Source of the DNA: JBGVSA01 sp041807905
GTDB lineage: Bacteria > Pseudomonadota > Gammaproteobacteria > Burkholderiales > Rhodocyclaceae
Assembly: GCF_041807905.1 (NCBI RefSeq)
Contig: NZ_JBGVSA010000009.1
Span: 100,143-164,142, forward strand
DNA: 64,000 bases
Direction: 5' to 3'
Under the pieces are notes generated by a model. It ran no database searches and was not told the DNA's origin. It was given only the letters and a program-made list of their open reading frames with translations. The position numbers were made by a program, and so were the translations under genes. Below, one piece after another: positions 14,439-23,226 of the stretch (position 1 is the first letter of the stretch; every line of letters starts with the position of its first letter).

Positions 14439-17234
14439 ATGGAACTAGCCAAGAGCTTCGAGCCTGCTGAAATTGAATCCCGCTGGTACGGTCAATGGGA
14501 ATCCGGCGGTTATTTCAAGGCAGGCCTGAACACGGCCAACCCCGACGCCTTCTGCATTCTCCTGCCTCCGCCCAACGTCACCGGCACCCTGCACATGGGG
14601 CACGGGTTCAACCAGACGATCATGGACGCGCTCACGCGCTACCACCGGATGCGCGGCGAAAACACGCTATGGCAGCCGGGCACCGACCATGCCGGCATCG
14701 CTACCCAGATCGTGGTGGAGCGTCAGCTCGACGCGCAGGGCATCTCGCGCCACGACCTCGGCCGTGAGAAGTTCATTGAAAAGGTGTGGGAGTGGAAGGA
14801 ATACTCCGGCAGCACCATCACGCGCCAGATGCGCCGTCTCGGCACCTCGCCCGACTGGTCGCGCGAACGCTTCACGATGGACGCCGGTCTGTCGAAGACC
14901 GTGACAGAAACGTTCGTGCGCCTGCATCGCGAAGGGCTCATCTATCGCGGCAAGCGCCTGGTCAATTGGGACCCTGTGCTCGGCACCGCAGTGTCTGATC
15001 TTGAAGTGGTCTCGGAAGAAGAAAACGGCCACCTCTGGCACCTCAACTATCCGCTCGCCGACGGCTCGGGCCACCTGACCGTCGCCACCACGCGACCGGA
15101 AACCATGCTCGGCGACACTGCCGTGATGGTGCATCCGGAAGACGAGCGCTACCAGCACCTCATCGGCAAGATGATCGCGCTGCCGCTGACTGGCCGCGAG
15201 ATTCCCATCATTGCCGACGAATACGTCGACCGCGAGTTCGGCACCGGCTGCGTGAAGGTCACCCCGGCGCACGACTTCAACGACTACGCCGTCGGCCAGC
15301 GCCATGGCCTGCCGATGATCAGCGTGCTCACGCTCGACGCCAGGATCAATGACAACGCGCCAGAGAAGTACCGCGGACTGGATCGCTTTGACGCGCGCAA
15401 GCAGATCGTGGCCGATTTCGAAGCGCTGGGCCTGCTCGACAGCGTCAAGCCGCACACCTTGCAGGTGCCGCGTGGCGACCGCACCGGCGTGGTCATCGAG
15501 CCGATGCTCACCGATCAATGGTTCGTGGCGGTCAACAAGGCCGGCCCGGACGGCACCAGCATCGCGCAGAAGGCGCTCGAAGTCGTCGAGACCGGCCAGA
15601 TCAAGTTCGTGCCCGAAAACTGGGTCAACACCTATTACTCCTGGATGCGCAATCTGCAGGACTGGTGCATCTCGCGCCAGTTGTGGTGGGGCCACCAGAT
15701 TCCAGCCTGGTATGCGGACAACGGCCAATGCTGGGTCGCCCACGACGAAGCCGAGGCCAAGGCACTGGCCGCGGCCGACGGCTACACCGGCGCCCTCACG
15801 CGCGACAATGACGTCCTCGATACGTGGTACTCGTCGGCGCTGTGGCCCTTCTCCACGCTCGACTGGACGCCCGAATGGCCGGCCAAGAGCAACCCGGCGC
15901 TTGATCTGTACCTGCCGTCGACAGTGCTCGTCACCGGCTTCGACATCATCTTCTTCTGGGTGGCGCGCATGGTCATGATGACCTGCCACATCACCGGCAA
16001 GATTCCGTTCAAGCATGTATATGTGCACGGCCTGATCCGCGACGCGGAAGGCCAGAAGATGAGCAAGTCCAAGGGCAACGTGCTCGATCCGATCGACCTG
16101 ATCGACGGCATCTCGCTGGACGACCTCGTCGCCAAGCGCACCACGGGCCTGATGAATCCCAAGCAGGCCGAGAGCATCGCCAAGAAAACGCGCAAGGAGT
16201 ACCCCGAGGGCATCCCTGGCTTTGGCACCGACGCCCTGCGCTTCACCTTCGCCTCGCTCGCCAGTCCGGGCCGCGACATCAAGTTCGACATGCATCGTTG
16301 CGAGGGCTATCGCAACTTCTGCAACAAGCTGTGGAACGCCACGCGCTTTGTGCTGATGAACTGCGAAGGCAAGGACTGCGGCCTGGCGCCGGAATCCGAT
16401 CGTGAGTTCTCCTTCGCCGACCGCTGGATCGTCAGCCGCCTGCAACGGGCCGAAGCCGAAGTCGCACGCCACTTCGCCGAATACCGTCTCGATCTGGCGG
16501 CGCGCACGATCTATGAACTGGTATGGGACGAGTACTGCGACTGGTACCTCGAACTGGCCAAGGTGCAGATCAACGGCGGCAACGAAGCGCAGCAGCGTGG
16601 CACCCGTCGCACACTGGTACGCGTGCTCGAAGCGATCCTGCGTCTGGCGCATCCGCTGATCCCGTTCATCACCGAAGAACTGTGGCAGACCGTCGCCACC
16701 GTGGCCGGCCGCAAGGACACTACTTCGATCAGCGTGGCGCCGTATCCGACCGCGCAAGAAGATCGCATCGACGCAGATGCCGAGGCGCGCGTGGCCCAGC
16801 TCAAGGACATGATCAACGCCTGTCGCAGCCTGCGGGCCGAAATGAACCTCTCCCCGGCGCAAAAGGTGCCGCTGCTCGTGGCAGGCGACGAAGCCACCGT
16901 CACGCTCGTCGGCCCTTACGTGGCGGCCCTCGGCAAACTGTCTGAAGTCACTGCCACCGGCGCGGAATTGCCCTCCTCGCCCGCACCGGTTCAGGTGGTC
17001 GGCGATTTCCGCCTGATGCTGAAAATCGAAGTCGACGTCGCCGCTGAACGCGAGCGTCTGGGCAAGGAGGTTGCACGCATCGAGGGCGAAATCGCCAAAT
17101 GCGGCGCCAAGCTCGGCAATGAAGGCTTCGTCGCGCGAGCCCCGGCAGCCGTCGTAGAGCAAGAAAAGAAGCGGCTGGCGGATTTCGAAGCCACCCTCGG
17201 CAAACTCAAGGAACAGCTCACCCGGCTGGGCTGA
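14439..17234 (+). CDS. valS: Valyl-tRNA synthetase
   Basis: This 931-residue class I aminoacyl-tRNA synthetase charges tRNA-Val and edits mischarged threonine. The HIGH motif appears as HMGH at residues 52-55 within PPPNVTGTLHMGHGFN, and KMSKS at 540-544. The editing domain (about 190-340) contains TTRPETMLGDTAVMVHPED. The anticodon-binding domain includes RFVLMN. The C-terminal coiled coil (last 65 residues, ERERLGKEVARIEGEIAKC onward) is the ValS-specific tRNA-binding arm. The length is normal. It is a monocistronic housekeeping gene with its own terminator; no T-box-like leader is seen. Confidence 0.98.
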   Translation: MELAKSFEPAEIESRWYGQWESGGYFKAGLNTANPDAFCILLPPPNVTGTLHMGHGFNQTIMDALTRYHRMRGENTLWQPGTDHAGIATQIVVERQLDAQGISRHDLGREKFIEKVWEWKEYSGSTITRQMRRLGTSPDWSRERFTMDAGLSKTVTETFVRLHREGLIYRGKRLVNWDPVLGTAVSDLEVVSEEENGHLWHLNYPLADGSGHLTVATTRPETMLGDTAVMVHPEDERYQHLIGKMIALPLTGREIPIIADEYVDREFGTGCVKVTPAHDFNDYAVGQRHGLPMISVLTLDARINDNAPEKYRGLDRFDARKQIVADFEALGLLDSVKPHTLQVPRGDRTGVVIEPMLTDQWFVAVNKAGPDGTSIAQKALEVVETGQIKFVPENWVNTYYSWMRNLQDWCISRQLWWGHQIPAWYADNGQCWVAHDEAEAKALAAADGYTGALTRDNDVLDTWYSSALWPFSTLDWTPEWPAKSNPALDLYLPSTVLVTGFDIIFFWVARMVMMTCHITGKIPFKHVYVHGLIRDAEGQKMSKSKGNVLDPIDLIDGISLDDLVAKRTTGLMNPKQAESIAKKTRKEYPEGIPGFGTDALRFTFASLASPGRDIKFDMHRCEGYRNFCNKLWNATRFVLMNCEGKDCGLAPESDREFSFADRWIVSRLQRAEAEVARHFAEYRLDLAARTIYELVWDEYCDWYLELAKVQINGGNEAQQRGTRRTLVRVLEAILRLAHPLIPFITEELWQTVATVAGRKDTTSISVAPYPTAQEDRIDADAEARVAQLKDMINACRSLRAEMNLSPAQKVPLLVAGDEATVTLVGPYVAALGKLSEVTATGAELPSSPAPVQVVGDFRLMLKIEVDVAAERERLGKEVARIEGEIAKCGAKLGNEGFVARAPAAVVEQEKKRLADFEATLGKLKEQLTRLG

Positions 17235-17255
17235 CGCGGCAGCGCTTTGCCAGTC

Positions 17256-17286
17256 ACAAAACGGGGCGCCTTGCGCCCCGTTTTTC
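17256..17286 (+). terminator. Rho-independent terminator after valS
   Basis: The stem ACGGGGCGC / GCGCCCCGT with a two-to-four-base loop is followed by five T, starting about 20 bases past the valS stop. Confidence 0.9.
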
Positions 17287-17323
17287 TTTACCCGCGAGGA
17301 CCTCGCGGCATCCCCTGGTCGGA

Positions 17324-18112
17324 TCAGACCGCGTTCAGCCAGATCGGCAATCGGCTGGGGCGATAGAACGCATGGTAGGCATCGTCGAAACTGTGGAAAG
17401 CCAGCCCGTACCGACGCGCCAGAATGCGCAACGACTCTGGGGTGTAGAAGGACACATGCCCATTGCGCGGCGTGCAATACCACCAGTTCTGCAGACCACG
17501 ATCAATATGGGCCTGCGTACACAACACCGTGCTGAAAAGAACCGCGCCATCCTCGGCGACGAATGACGTGACATCGGCCATGAGCGTGTCGGGGTCCGTC
17601 GAATGCTCGAAAACCTCAAAGCTCGTCACCATGTTGAATACCCCCTCGGGGCGCTCTACATGCGTGAATGGATCGAAGCTGGCCGTACGGGCGCAACCGC
17701 CTTCGCGCAACAGATCTGCCAGCATGCCCAGGCCGGAGCCATAGTCGAGAACGCGCAGGTTCTCGCGACACTTGCCAAAACTGTTGAAAATGATGTTTGC
17801 ATTGTAGCGCGGCCGGGCACCCAGATAAGCTGGATCATAGAGCGGGCCATATTCAGCGTTGTAGATGTGGGTAGCAAAATCATCGACCGACCACGTATCG
17901 AAGTACGGCGTAAACGTGAAGCCACACGCCTGGCAACGGTAGTAATAGACCGGCTTTCCAACATAGGGGTCCACCTTCTTTCCAGCCCTGAAGTCGATAC
18001 TGCTCTGCGAGGCGTCGATCAACGCCACGATGCCTGAATGACCGCGACAGATTTTGCACTCGCAATCGCGCGGCGCGGCTGGCAACTCGTAAGGATTGAC
18101 GGAGATTTGCAT
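17324..18112 (-). CDS. Class I SAM-dependent methyltransferase with N-terminal cysteine cluster
   Basis: This 262-residue protein has a Rossmann-type methyltransferase core: motif I VLDYGSGLG at residues 121-129 and the post-motif stretch SFEVFEHSTDP near 164-174, resembling the Methyltransf_23 group. The first 65 residues carry Cys17, Cys19, Cys22 and a second pair Cys60-x2-Cys63 (RCQAC). This suggests a small zinc-binding module as found in methyltransferases acting on sugar-nucleotide or lipid-linked sugars. I chose the ATG at 18112 (weak GGGGAAA upstream) because the extra 31 residues of the longer frame are unlike any leader. It stands alone, with no glycan genes nearby, so the substrate is unknown. 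Confidence 0.8.
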   Translation of the reverse strand: MQISVNPYELPAAPRDCECKICRGHSGIVALIDASQSSIDFRAGKKVDPYVGKPVYYYRCQACGFTFTPYFDTWSVDDFATHIYNAEYGPLYDPAYLGARPRYNANIIFNSFGKCRENLRVLDYGSGLGMLADLLREGGCARTASFDPFTHVERPEGVFNMVTSFEVFEHSTDPDTLMADVTSFVAEDGAVLFSTVLCTQAHIDRGLQNWWYCTPRNGHVSFYTPESLRILARRYGLAFHSFDDAYHAFYRPSRLPIWLNAV

Positions 18113-18306
18113 CGATGTTTCCCCAATGTCTGGCGCCGCCTGCGGCAGCAGCAACAAACAGCGAGTATCCGGCCTCAACGCAAAACCATGGTTGCCCAGC
18201 CACAACCATTCATGACGATGTACTGACCGATATTGTCATCAAATCGATGCGCGATACGCGATTCGCATAGACCCGAAGTAACGACGCTCTGGGGTCGGCC
18301 CCTCCC

Positions 18307-18336
18307 AACAAAAACGGGGCGCGTGCGCCCCGTCAT
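18307..18336 (-). terminator. Rho-independent terminator after the TPM/LemA operon
   Basis: On the minus strand GACGGGGCGCACGCGCCCCGTTTTT forms a strong stem followed by a T run, 28 bases past the last TPM gene. Confidence 0.88.
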
Positions 18337-18363
18337 TCTTGGTCCGCCGTCGAGCATGAGAAC

Positions 18364-18864
18364 TCAGAGCACAATCGGCGCGTCCGGCAGTTCATTGACA
18401 TCGTTCCCGTGTGCCGGAAAGTGCTCGGCCAGCAGTGCGGTGCACGCGTCAATGACCGCCAGCATGCCCGCCTCCGCCCGTCCCTGGCGAAAATGGGCGC
18501 TTGCCGTGCGGGCGATGTCATCCCATACGGCGTCCGGCACCCGCGCATCGATACCGCGGTCTGCGATGATTTCGATACGGTGCTCGGCCAGCAACAGGTA
18601 GATGAGCACACCGCTGTTGTCAGCGGTATCCCATACGCGTAGATCCGAGAAGAACGCGAGCGCCCGCTGCCGTGCATCGATGCGACGCGCTGCGCCGGCC
18701 ATCCCGGCGCCGCCTTCGATGAGGATCCGCAACTCGCCGCGATGCCGCGTTTCCGAACGCCCCACCGCTTGTTCGATGTGCTCGAGTACGTCGGGCGGAA
18801 ACAGACGACGTGCTTCGCGCTCTCCGCCCCACACGTGTCGATAGACGCGCATCAGCCAGTTCAT
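18364..18864 (-). CDS. TPM-domain protein, short soluble form
   Basis: This 166-residue protein has one TPM domain (residues about 40-160), with GELRILIEGGAG, LRVWDTADNSGVLIYLLLAEH and RIEIIADRGIDARVP. It has no signal peptide or clear membrane segment. The TPM family (formerly DUF477) includes plant TLP18.3 and bacterial proteins of unclear biochemical role in membrane-associated quality control. The start ATG shares its A with the stop codon of the upstream TPM gene (TGATG), so the two are translationally coupled. An alternative longer start would translate the glycine-rich tail of that gene out of frame and is rejected. It is the third gene of a lemA-TPM-TPM operon. Confidence 0.88.
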   Translation of the reverse strand: MNWLMRVYRHVWGGEREARRLFPPDVLEHIEQAVGRSETRHRGELRILIEGGAGMAGAARRIDARQRALAFFSDLRVWDTADNSGVLIYLLLAEHRIEIIADRGIDARVPDAVWDDIARTASAHFRQGRAEAGMLAVIDACTALLAEHFPAHGNDVNELPDAPIVL

Positions 18865-19688
18865 CACCAACTCCCCGAAGATCCGCCGCCACCAAAACCA
18901 CCACCGCCGCCGCCCCAGCCTCCACCACCGCCAAAACCGCCACCGCCGCCCCATCCACCGCGACCGCGGCCGGCGTTGCGGGCGATCGAATCGAGAATGG
19001 CGCCCGTGGCGATGCCGCCCATGGTGTTGCTACGGGACGAGTAGTAGCTGCTGCGGCGGCCACCGCGCAGGATGGATATGACAACGAAGAAGACGAAAAT
19101 CAGCAGCGGCCAGAACAACGGCGACAGGCCATCGCCTTGCCCGCGTTGCGCGGACGGGGGCGGCAGTCCTTCGCCACCGATCTGCGCGGCGATGCGCTCG
19201 ATGCCCGCCGCGATGCCGGCGTGGAAATCGCCTCGCTGCAGCTTCGGGGCAATGGCCTCCGCGATGATCCGGCGCGCAATGGCATCGGGAATCGCACCTT
19301 CCAGCCCGCGACCGACCTCGATGCGCAAGCGCCGGTCATTCTTGGCGAGAATCAGGATGACGCCGTCATCGACATTCTTGCGCCCGACCTTCCATGCATC
19401 CGCCACGCGGATGCCGTATGCCGCGATGTCTTCAGGCTGCGTGGTCGGCACCATCAGCACGGCCACCTGGCTACCGGTCTGCTGCTCGATGGCAGTCAGG
19501 CGGGCTTCGAGTTCCGCGCGTTCGGGCTCGCTCAGCGTGCCGGTCGTGTCGGTAATGTGCGCGGAGAGCGGCGGGACGGCGGCGAGATCCTGCGCCACGG
19601 ACAAGGCGCTCGCCGCGCACAGGCAAAGCGCCAGCAACCAGCGCAACGCCGTCGGCATCGCAAGGCCGCGCCCTGCAACGATCGACAT
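18864..19688 (-). CDS. TPM-domain membrane protein with Gly-rich tail (YgcG type)
   Basis: About 274 residues. A signal peptide ends near SALSVAQ, a TPM domain follows, containing DTTGTLSEPERAELEARL and NVDDGVILILAKNDRRLRIE, and then a single membrane helix (LFWPLLIFVFFVVISILRGG). The last 40 residues are almost entirely glycine with spaced Trp and Phe, ending SSGSW. This domain order is that of YgcG-like proteins, whose tail is thought to be cytoplasmic. The ATG at 19688 lies seven bases after the lemA stop; an ATG at 19658 is also possible. LemA partners are usual neighbours, suggesting a common membrane complex, but no activity is established. Confidence 0.9.
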   Translation of the reverse strand: MSIVAGRGLAMPTALRWLLALCLCAASALSVAQDLAAVPPLSAHITDTTGTLSEPERAELEARLTAIEQQTGSQVAVLMVPTTQPEDIAAYGIRVADAWKVGRKNVDDGVILILAKNDRRLRIEVGRGLEGAIPDAIARRIIAEAIAPKLQRGDFHAGIAAGIERIAAQIGGEGLPPPSAQRGQGDGLSPLFWPLLIFVFFVVISILRGGRRSSYYSSRSNTMGGIATGAILDSIARNAGRGRGGWGGGGGFGGGGGWGGGGGGFGGGGSSGSW

Positions 19689-19695
19689 CACCGGC

Positions 19696-20295
19696 CTACT
19701 TGCCACTGCCACCGAAGTTCACCGCCGGCGCATCGGAAATGGCCTTCTCGTTGTCGACGGTAAAGCTCGGCTTCACGTCGTAGCCGAACATCTTGGCGGT
19801 CAGGTTGGTGGGAAAGCTGCGCACATGCACGTTGTAGGCCTCTACCGCCTTGATATAGCGGTTGCGCGCCACAGTGATGCGATTCTCGGTGCCTTCGAGC
19901 TGCGCCTGCAGATCGCGGAAGCTGGCGTCGGCCTTGAGGTTGGGATAGTTCTCGGTGACCACCATCAGGCGCGACAGGGCGCTCGACAGCTCACCCTGCG
20001 CCTGCTGGAAGCGCGCGAACGCCGCTGGATCATTGAGCACTTCCGGGGTGACCTGCATGCTGCCGACCTTGGCGCGCGCCTCGGTCACCTGGGTCAACAC
20101 CTCTTTTTCGTGCTCGGCATAGCCCTTGACCACGTTGACCAGGTTCGGCACCAGATCAGCCCGGCGCTTGTACTGGTTGAGCACTTCGGCCCATGACGAT
20201 TTGACGGCCTCGTCGTTGGCCTGGATCTGGTTATAGCCGCAGCCGGAGAGCATGGTCACCAGCAACATCAGGAAAGCGAACATCTTCACGCGCAT
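19696..20295 (-). CDS. lemA: LemA family lipoprotein
   Basis: This 199-residue protein begins with a lipoprotein signal (LLVTMLSGC, acylated Cys19) and continues as a long helical bundle. Characteristic segments are YNQIQANDEAVKSSWAEVLNQ, RRADLVPNLVNVVKGYAEHE and NRYIKAVEAYNVHVRSFPTN, which define the LemA family. Members without the lipobox insert their N-terminus in the inner membrane; the lipobox here suggests lipid anchoring in the periplasm. The function is poorly defined. It heads the lemA-TPM-TPM operon, with seven bases between it and the next start. The ATG at 20295 has AAAGGACTG upstream. Confidence 0.93.
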   Translation of the reverse strand: MRVKMFAFLMLLVTMLSGCGYNQIQANDEAVKSSWAEVLNQYKRRADLVPNLVNVVKGYAEHEKEVLTQVTEARAKVGSMQVTPEVLNDPAAFARFQQAQGELSSALSRLMVVTENYPNLKADASFRDLQAQLEGTENRITVARNRYIKAVEAYNVHVRSFPTNLTAKMFGYDVKPSFTVDNEKAISDAPAVNFGGSGK

Positions 20296-20362
20296 GACAG
20301 TCCTTTCGGAGGGGAATCGGCCAGAGCCGGTTATTCTGTCATGCGCGCAGAACGCCCGGAAG

Positions 20363-21952
20363 TCAGTGTGCGCCTGCGGCCGCGTCAGAACCTCCCGCAG
20401 GCTTACCCGGGCGGGCAAACCATACGACGACGATCAACACCACGAAAATGAATCCTGACAGCCAGAAGAACTCCGTCGCCGACAATGTGGCGGCCTGCAC
20501 GTCGATGAGCCGGTTGACCATGCCCAGCGCCTGATCCTGCCCAAAGCCCTGCGCCACCAACCCGTCGAGCGGCAATTGCGCCGAGGGGGAATAGGGGTTG
20601 ATGTGTTCGCTCAGTTGCGCGTGGTGCAGGGTCGTGCGGTCTTCCCACAGCGTCGTGAAAAGCGACGCGCCGAACGCACCGGCCGTGATCCGCACGAAGT
20701 TCGACAGGCCCGTCGCCGCCGGCACGTGCTGCGGGCTCAGCCCGGTCAGCGTGATGCTCGCCAGCGGCACGAAGAAGGTCGCCATGGCGATGCCCTGGAT
20801 GAACTGCGGGATCACCACGCTCATCACGCTGATCTCGGTCGAGAACTGCGCCCGCATGAAGGCGGTGAGCGCAAACACGACGAATGCCACCGTCGCCACG
20901 CGGCGAGGGTCCCAACGGGCCATGTTCTTGCCGACGATGGGCGACAGGATGAGCGCCAGGATGCCGACCGGCGCCGTCACCAGACCGGCGATGGTCGCGG
21001 TGTAGCCCATGTATTGCTGCAGCCACAGCGGCATGATCACCACGTTTCCGAAGAACACGCAGTAGCCCAGCGACACCGCGGCCGTGCCGACCGTGAAGTT
21101 GCGCAGCTTGAACAGGCGCAGATCGACGACTGGATGTTTGTCGGTCAGCTCCCACACCACAAAGAAGCAGAAGCCGATCAGCGCAACCACGCCCAGCCCG
21201 ACGATTTCGGAAGAGTTGAACCAGTCTAGTTCCTTGCCTTTGTCGAGCATGATCTGGAAAGACCCCACCCACACTACCAGCAAGACCAACCCGACATAAT
21301 CAATGGGCACCTTGCGCGTGGGCAGTTCGCGATGCCGCAGCAGCGTCCACGTCAGCCACGCCGCCAGCAATCCCGTCGGCACGTTGATGTAGAAGATCCA
21401 CGGCCACGACATGTTGTCCGATATCCAGCCGCCGAGAATCGGCCCCATCACGGGCGCGATCAACGTCGTCATGGCCCACGCAGCGAAGGCAATGCCTGCC
21501 TTGGCGGGCGGATAGCACTGCAGCAGCAAGGCTTGCGACAGCGGAATCATCGGCCCCGCCACCAGGCCCTGCAGCACGCGAAAGCCGATCAGCATCGGCA
21601 GGCTCGTCGACAGACCGCATAGCCACGACGCCACCACGAACAGCAGCACCGACATCGTGAAAACACGAACCTGTCCGAAACGCTGCGACATGAAACCCGT
21701 CAGCGGCACCGAAATCGCGTTGGCCACGGCGAACGAAGTAATGACCCACGTGCCCTGGCTGGGCGACACGCCGACGTCGCCCGAAATTGCCGGAATCGAC
21801 ACATTGGCGATGGTCGTGTCCAGCACGTTCATGAAGGTCGCCAGCGCCAGCGCAACGGTCGCCAGCATGCGCGTACTGCCTTCGAGCGGGGGGAACGGCA
21901 GGGGAGGAGCAGCTTGTGCCATCGAGGGGCTCTCTGTGGATGCGGATGTCAT
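20363..21952 (-). CDS. emrB: EmrB/QacA-type MFS drug exporter (DHA2 family)
   Basis: This 529-residue, 14-helix major-facilitator pump of the inner membrane expels hydrophobic drugs using proton motive force. The motif LDTTIANVSIPAI in helix 1, GFMSQRFGQVRVF (motif A variant) and the antiporter motif region VLQGLVAGPMIPLSQ mark the DHA2 group. The ATG at 21952 is taken as the start; 21922 is also possible and would lose ten polar residues. The gene lies downstream of emrA (77 bases) and the outer-membrane factor, all on one strand behind marR, so it is the pump of a three-part efflux system. The substrate range cannot be inferred. Confidence 0.93.
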   Translation of the reverse strand: MTSASTESPSMAQAAPPLPFPPLEGSTRMLATVALALATFMNVLDTTIANVSIPAISGDVGVSPSQGTWVITSFAVANAISVPLTGFMSQRFGQVRVFTMSVLLFVVASWLCGLSTSLPMLIGFRVLQGLVAGPMIPLSQALLLQCYPPAKAGIAFAAWAMTTLIAPVMGPILGGWISDNMSWPWIFYINVPTGLLAAWLTWTLLRHRELPTRKVPIDYVGLVLLVVWVGSFQIMLDKGKELDWFNSSEIVGLGVVALIGFCFFVVWELTDKHPVVDLRLFKLRNFTVGTAAVSLGYCVFFGNVVIMPLWLQQYMGYTATIAGLVTAPVGILALILSPIVGKNMARWDPRRVATVAFVVFALTAFMRAQFSTEISVMSVVIPQFIQGIAMATFFVPLASITLTGLSPQHVPAATGLSNFVRITAGAFGASLFTTLWEDRTTLHHAQLSEHINPYSPSAQLPLDGLVAQGFGQDQALGMVNRLIDVQAATLSATEFFWLSGFIFVVLIVVVWFARPGKPAGGSDAAAGAH

Positions 21953-22029
21953 GGCGGGCACGCCCGTCGGCGGCGGCGCCACCGACCGCGATGACGCCGC
22001 CGGTAGCGCGCGACCCTGCTCTTACGTAC

Positions 22030-23196
22030 TTATTGCTTGCCGATGTTGGCGCGAATGATTTCCTTCGCGCGGGCGCGCGCCTGCTCGATGGCGCCGTCGC
22101 CGCTGGCGGCATTCTGCGTGTCCATTTCCTTGACGCGCGTGAGCGGCTCGCCGCCGGCGTGACGTGTATCGATCTCGACATTCATCGACAGGCCGATGCG
22201 CAGCGGATGATCCTGCAACTGCTTCGGGTCGAGCGCGATGCGCACCGGCACGCGCTGCACCACCTTGATCCAGTTGCCCGTGGCGTTCTGCGCCGGCAAC
22301 AACGCGAAAGCCGCCCCCGTGCCAGCGCCCAGCCCGACGACATGGCCTGTGAACACGACCTTGCTGCCGTAGATGTCGGCCGTCATGCGTGCCTCCTGGC
22401 CGACGCGCATGTTGGAGAGCTGGCCTTCCTTGAAGTTGGCATCCACCCACAGGCTATCCAGCGGCACCACCGCCATCAGCGGCGTACCGGGCGCGACACG
22501 CTGGCCCACTTGCACATTGCGGCGAGCGATCTGGCCCGACACGGGCGCCACGACGTTGGCGCGCGACCATGCCAGCCATGTCTCTTCAAGCTTTGCAGCG
22601 GCGCGCTGCACCGTCGGGTACTGCTCGACCTGGGTGCCGTCGGTCAGCACGCGGTTGGCCGCCAGTTGTTCCTTGGCGGTGGCCAGAGCCGCTTCGGCCC
22701 CACGCAGCGCATCCCTGGCGTGATCGATCTCTTCGAGCGCGACAGCCCCGGTGCTGGCGATGGCCTCGCGACGCGCGATGTCCTGCCTGTAGCGATCGAC
22801 TTCCGCCTGGCGCACGCGGATCTGTGCGTCATACGTGCTGTTGTTGGCAAACAGTGTGCGCACCTGGCGCACGGCTTCGGCCAGCGCAGCCTCGGCCTGG
22901 TCCACGGCCACCTTGGCGTCTGCGCGATCGAGGTCGACCAGCGGTGCGCCGGCCTTCACGATATCGGTGTCCTCGACGTGCACGGCCTGCACCGTACCGC
23001 CGACCTGCGGCGTGATCTGAATGACGTGTCCAGCCACGTAGGCGTCGTCGGTTGTCTCCAGGTAGCGGCTGTGAATGAACCAATAGATGCCATACACGAT
23101 GCCGGCCAGCAGGAAAAGAATGACGAGGATGAGCATGCCGCGCTTGCGCTTGGTCGGGGCCAATGCTTCATCCTTCGTTGGGTTCGCTTGACTCAT
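22030..23196 (-). CDS. emrA: Membrane fusion protein of the efflux system (EmrA/HlyD family)
   Basis: This 388-residue periplasmic adaptor is anchored by one N-terminal helix (residues 20-41, GMLILVILFLLAGIVYGIYW). The first half-lipoyl motif includes TTDDAYVAGHVIQITPQVGG. A long coiled-coil hairpin spans about residues 95-205. The second half-lipoyl motif, with VVAPVSGQIARRNVQVGQRV, follows, and the beta-barrel contains VDANFKEGQLSNMRVGQ. These are the hallmarks of EmrA, which links the EmrB pump to an outer-membrane channel. It lies 30 bases after the outer-membrane factor gene in the operon. Confidence 0.95.
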   Translation of the reverse strand: MSQANPTKDEALAPTKRKRGMLILVILFLLAGIVYGIYWFIHSRYLETTDDAYVAGHVIQITPQVGGTVQAVHVEDTDIVKAGAPLVDLDRADAKVAVDQAEAALAEAVRQVRTLFANNSTYDAQIRVRQAEVDRYRQDIARREAIASTGAVALEEIDHARDALRGAEAALATAKEQLAANRVLTDGTQVEQYPTVQRAAAKLEETWLAWSRANVVAPVSGQIARRNVQVGQRVAPGTPLMAVVPLDSLWVDANFKEGQLSNMRVGQEARMTADIYGSKVVFTGHVVGLGAGTGAAFALLPAQNATGNWIKVVQRVPVRIALDPKQLQDHPLRIGLSMNVEIDTRHAGGEPLTRVKEMDTQNAASGDGAIEQARARAKEIIRANIGKQ

Positions 23197-23226
23197 GAGT
23201 GTTGTTCTCCGGAAGGCGCCGAAAGC

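Noticed and set aside
14667..17483. Long open frame of more than 900 codons on the minus strand opposite valS
   Set aside because: It mirrors a highly biased GC-rich gene; such antisense frames arise from third-position GC. The sequence has no recognisable domain and contains low-complexity His/Arg stretches.
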